From Leptospira inadai serovar Lyme str. 10 (GTDB lineage: Bacteria; Spirochaetota; Leptospiria; Leptospirales; Leptospiraceae), in contig NZ_AHMM02000015.1 of assembly GCF_000243675.2 (NCBI RefSeq), positions 852,001 to 916,000 of the forward strand: a stretch of 64,000 bases of DNA, given 5' to 3'. This document shows positions 63,674 to 64,000 of the stretch, piece by piece. The translations under genes were made by a program, and so were the position numbers. The stretch's first letter is position 1, and every line of letters starts with the position of its first letter. The notes under the pieces were generated by a model. That model made no database searches. It worked only from the letters and a program-made list of their open reading frames with translations, and was not told the DNA's origin.

Positions 63674-64000
63674 CGAATTAGAAAATTATAAATTACCTTA
63701 TCTCTTGATTTATCCTCGAGCAAAACCACTTCGTAATGATTTTTATCGGGAATTTCCAAAACCCTAAAATCCCGCATTTCTTTCCGCATTTTTTCGATCG
63801 CGCTGTCCGGAAGCAATTCGTCTCCCGGCTTAAAATTCGGTTTTCCGGCTCTAACCACTAAAACCGGACAAGTCATCGCGGAATAGGGAAGTCGATTATT
63901 TTCTTGTAATATTCGAAAACTTGAAATCGGATTTTTCAAAAATCTACGAAAAATCCCGATAGTGCGGATGGAACCGCCCATACTTTGCAATTCGGATTCC
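63670..64000 (-). CDS. C-terminal part of an alpha/beta hydrolase (start beyond window)
   Basis: The minus-strand frame is open to the last base of the window, so the 5' end is missing and only about 110 C-terminal residues are seen. MTCPVLVVRAGKPNFKPGDELLPDSAIEKMRKEM is the strand-and-helix segment that precedes the catalytic acid, and IPDKNHYEVVL is the likely catalytic His region, as in small esterases and lipases. The nucleophile elbow is outside the window. It converges with pgsW, with the two stop codons overlapping. Confidence 0.65.
   Translation of the reverse strand, partial: ESELQSMGGSIRTIGIFRRFLKNPISSFRILQENNRLPYSAMTCPVLVVRAGKPNFKPGDELLPDSAIEKMRKEMRDFRVLEIPDKNHYEVVLLEDKSRDKVIYNFLIR

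Overview
The window looks like a chromosomal segment of a Leptospira species. The signs are spirochaetal lipoboxes on many secreted proteins, a giant protein of the leptospiral type, a TatT-type TRAP transporter, a PgsB/PgsC/PgsW poly-gamma-glutamate set and moderate GC. The species cannot be fixed from sequence alone; the many short dispersed repeats made me think of the intermediate (P2) group, but that is a guess.

Layout. (1) 1-9.3 kb is ordinary chromosome: small lipoproteins, a hybrid histidine kinase, an XRE regulator, a lysophospholipid-type acyltransferase, leuCD with a divergent LysR gene, and an anchored alpha/beta hydrolase. (2) 9.4-31 kb is an accessory, recombination-scarred region: an intact IS1182-type element, a second DDE transposase, a transposase remnant, a broken orphan toxin cassette with two perfect or near-perfect tandem duplications, a ~3,190-residue secreted protein with a Hint domain and a C-terminal candidate cysteine-peptidase domain, an overlapping lipoprotein gene (candidate immunity protein), a higBA toxin-antitoxin pair with an attC-like hairpin, and many copies of a short inverted-repeat element whose arms are stacks of the heptamer AGARGAC. 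(3) 30.8-39.3 kb carries an Rrf2 regulator, lipoproteins (one Cox11-like), a MORN protein, a glycoside-hydrolase-like protein, an EamA transporter, a fatty acid desaturase and a membrane AraC regulator with a perfect AGAGGAC microsatellite just upstream. (4) 39.4-40.3 kb is another repeat cluster. (5) 40.4-64 kb is ordinary chromosome: two very large lipoproteins, a membrane-anchored SARP-like regulator, the TatT/SBP/TRAP-permease operon, a Pit phosphate transporter, an RRM protein with an FKBP, a PAS histidine kinase next to a SpoIIE-type phosphatase, and pgsBCW.

The most interesting system is the giant Hint protein, its overlapping lipoprotein and the orphan cassette. The orphan shares a nearly identical upstream 'anchor' with the giant gene, then switches at the conserved K-T-C-F into a different Hint domain and C-terminus. 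This is the architecture expected if C-terminal toxin modules are exchanged by homologous recombination, as in CdiA/Rhs systems. In addition, the giant gene has a seven-unit 138-bp repeat array sitting in frame between its start codon and its signal-peptide hydrophobic core.

All family assignments are from reading the sequence; no database search was run.
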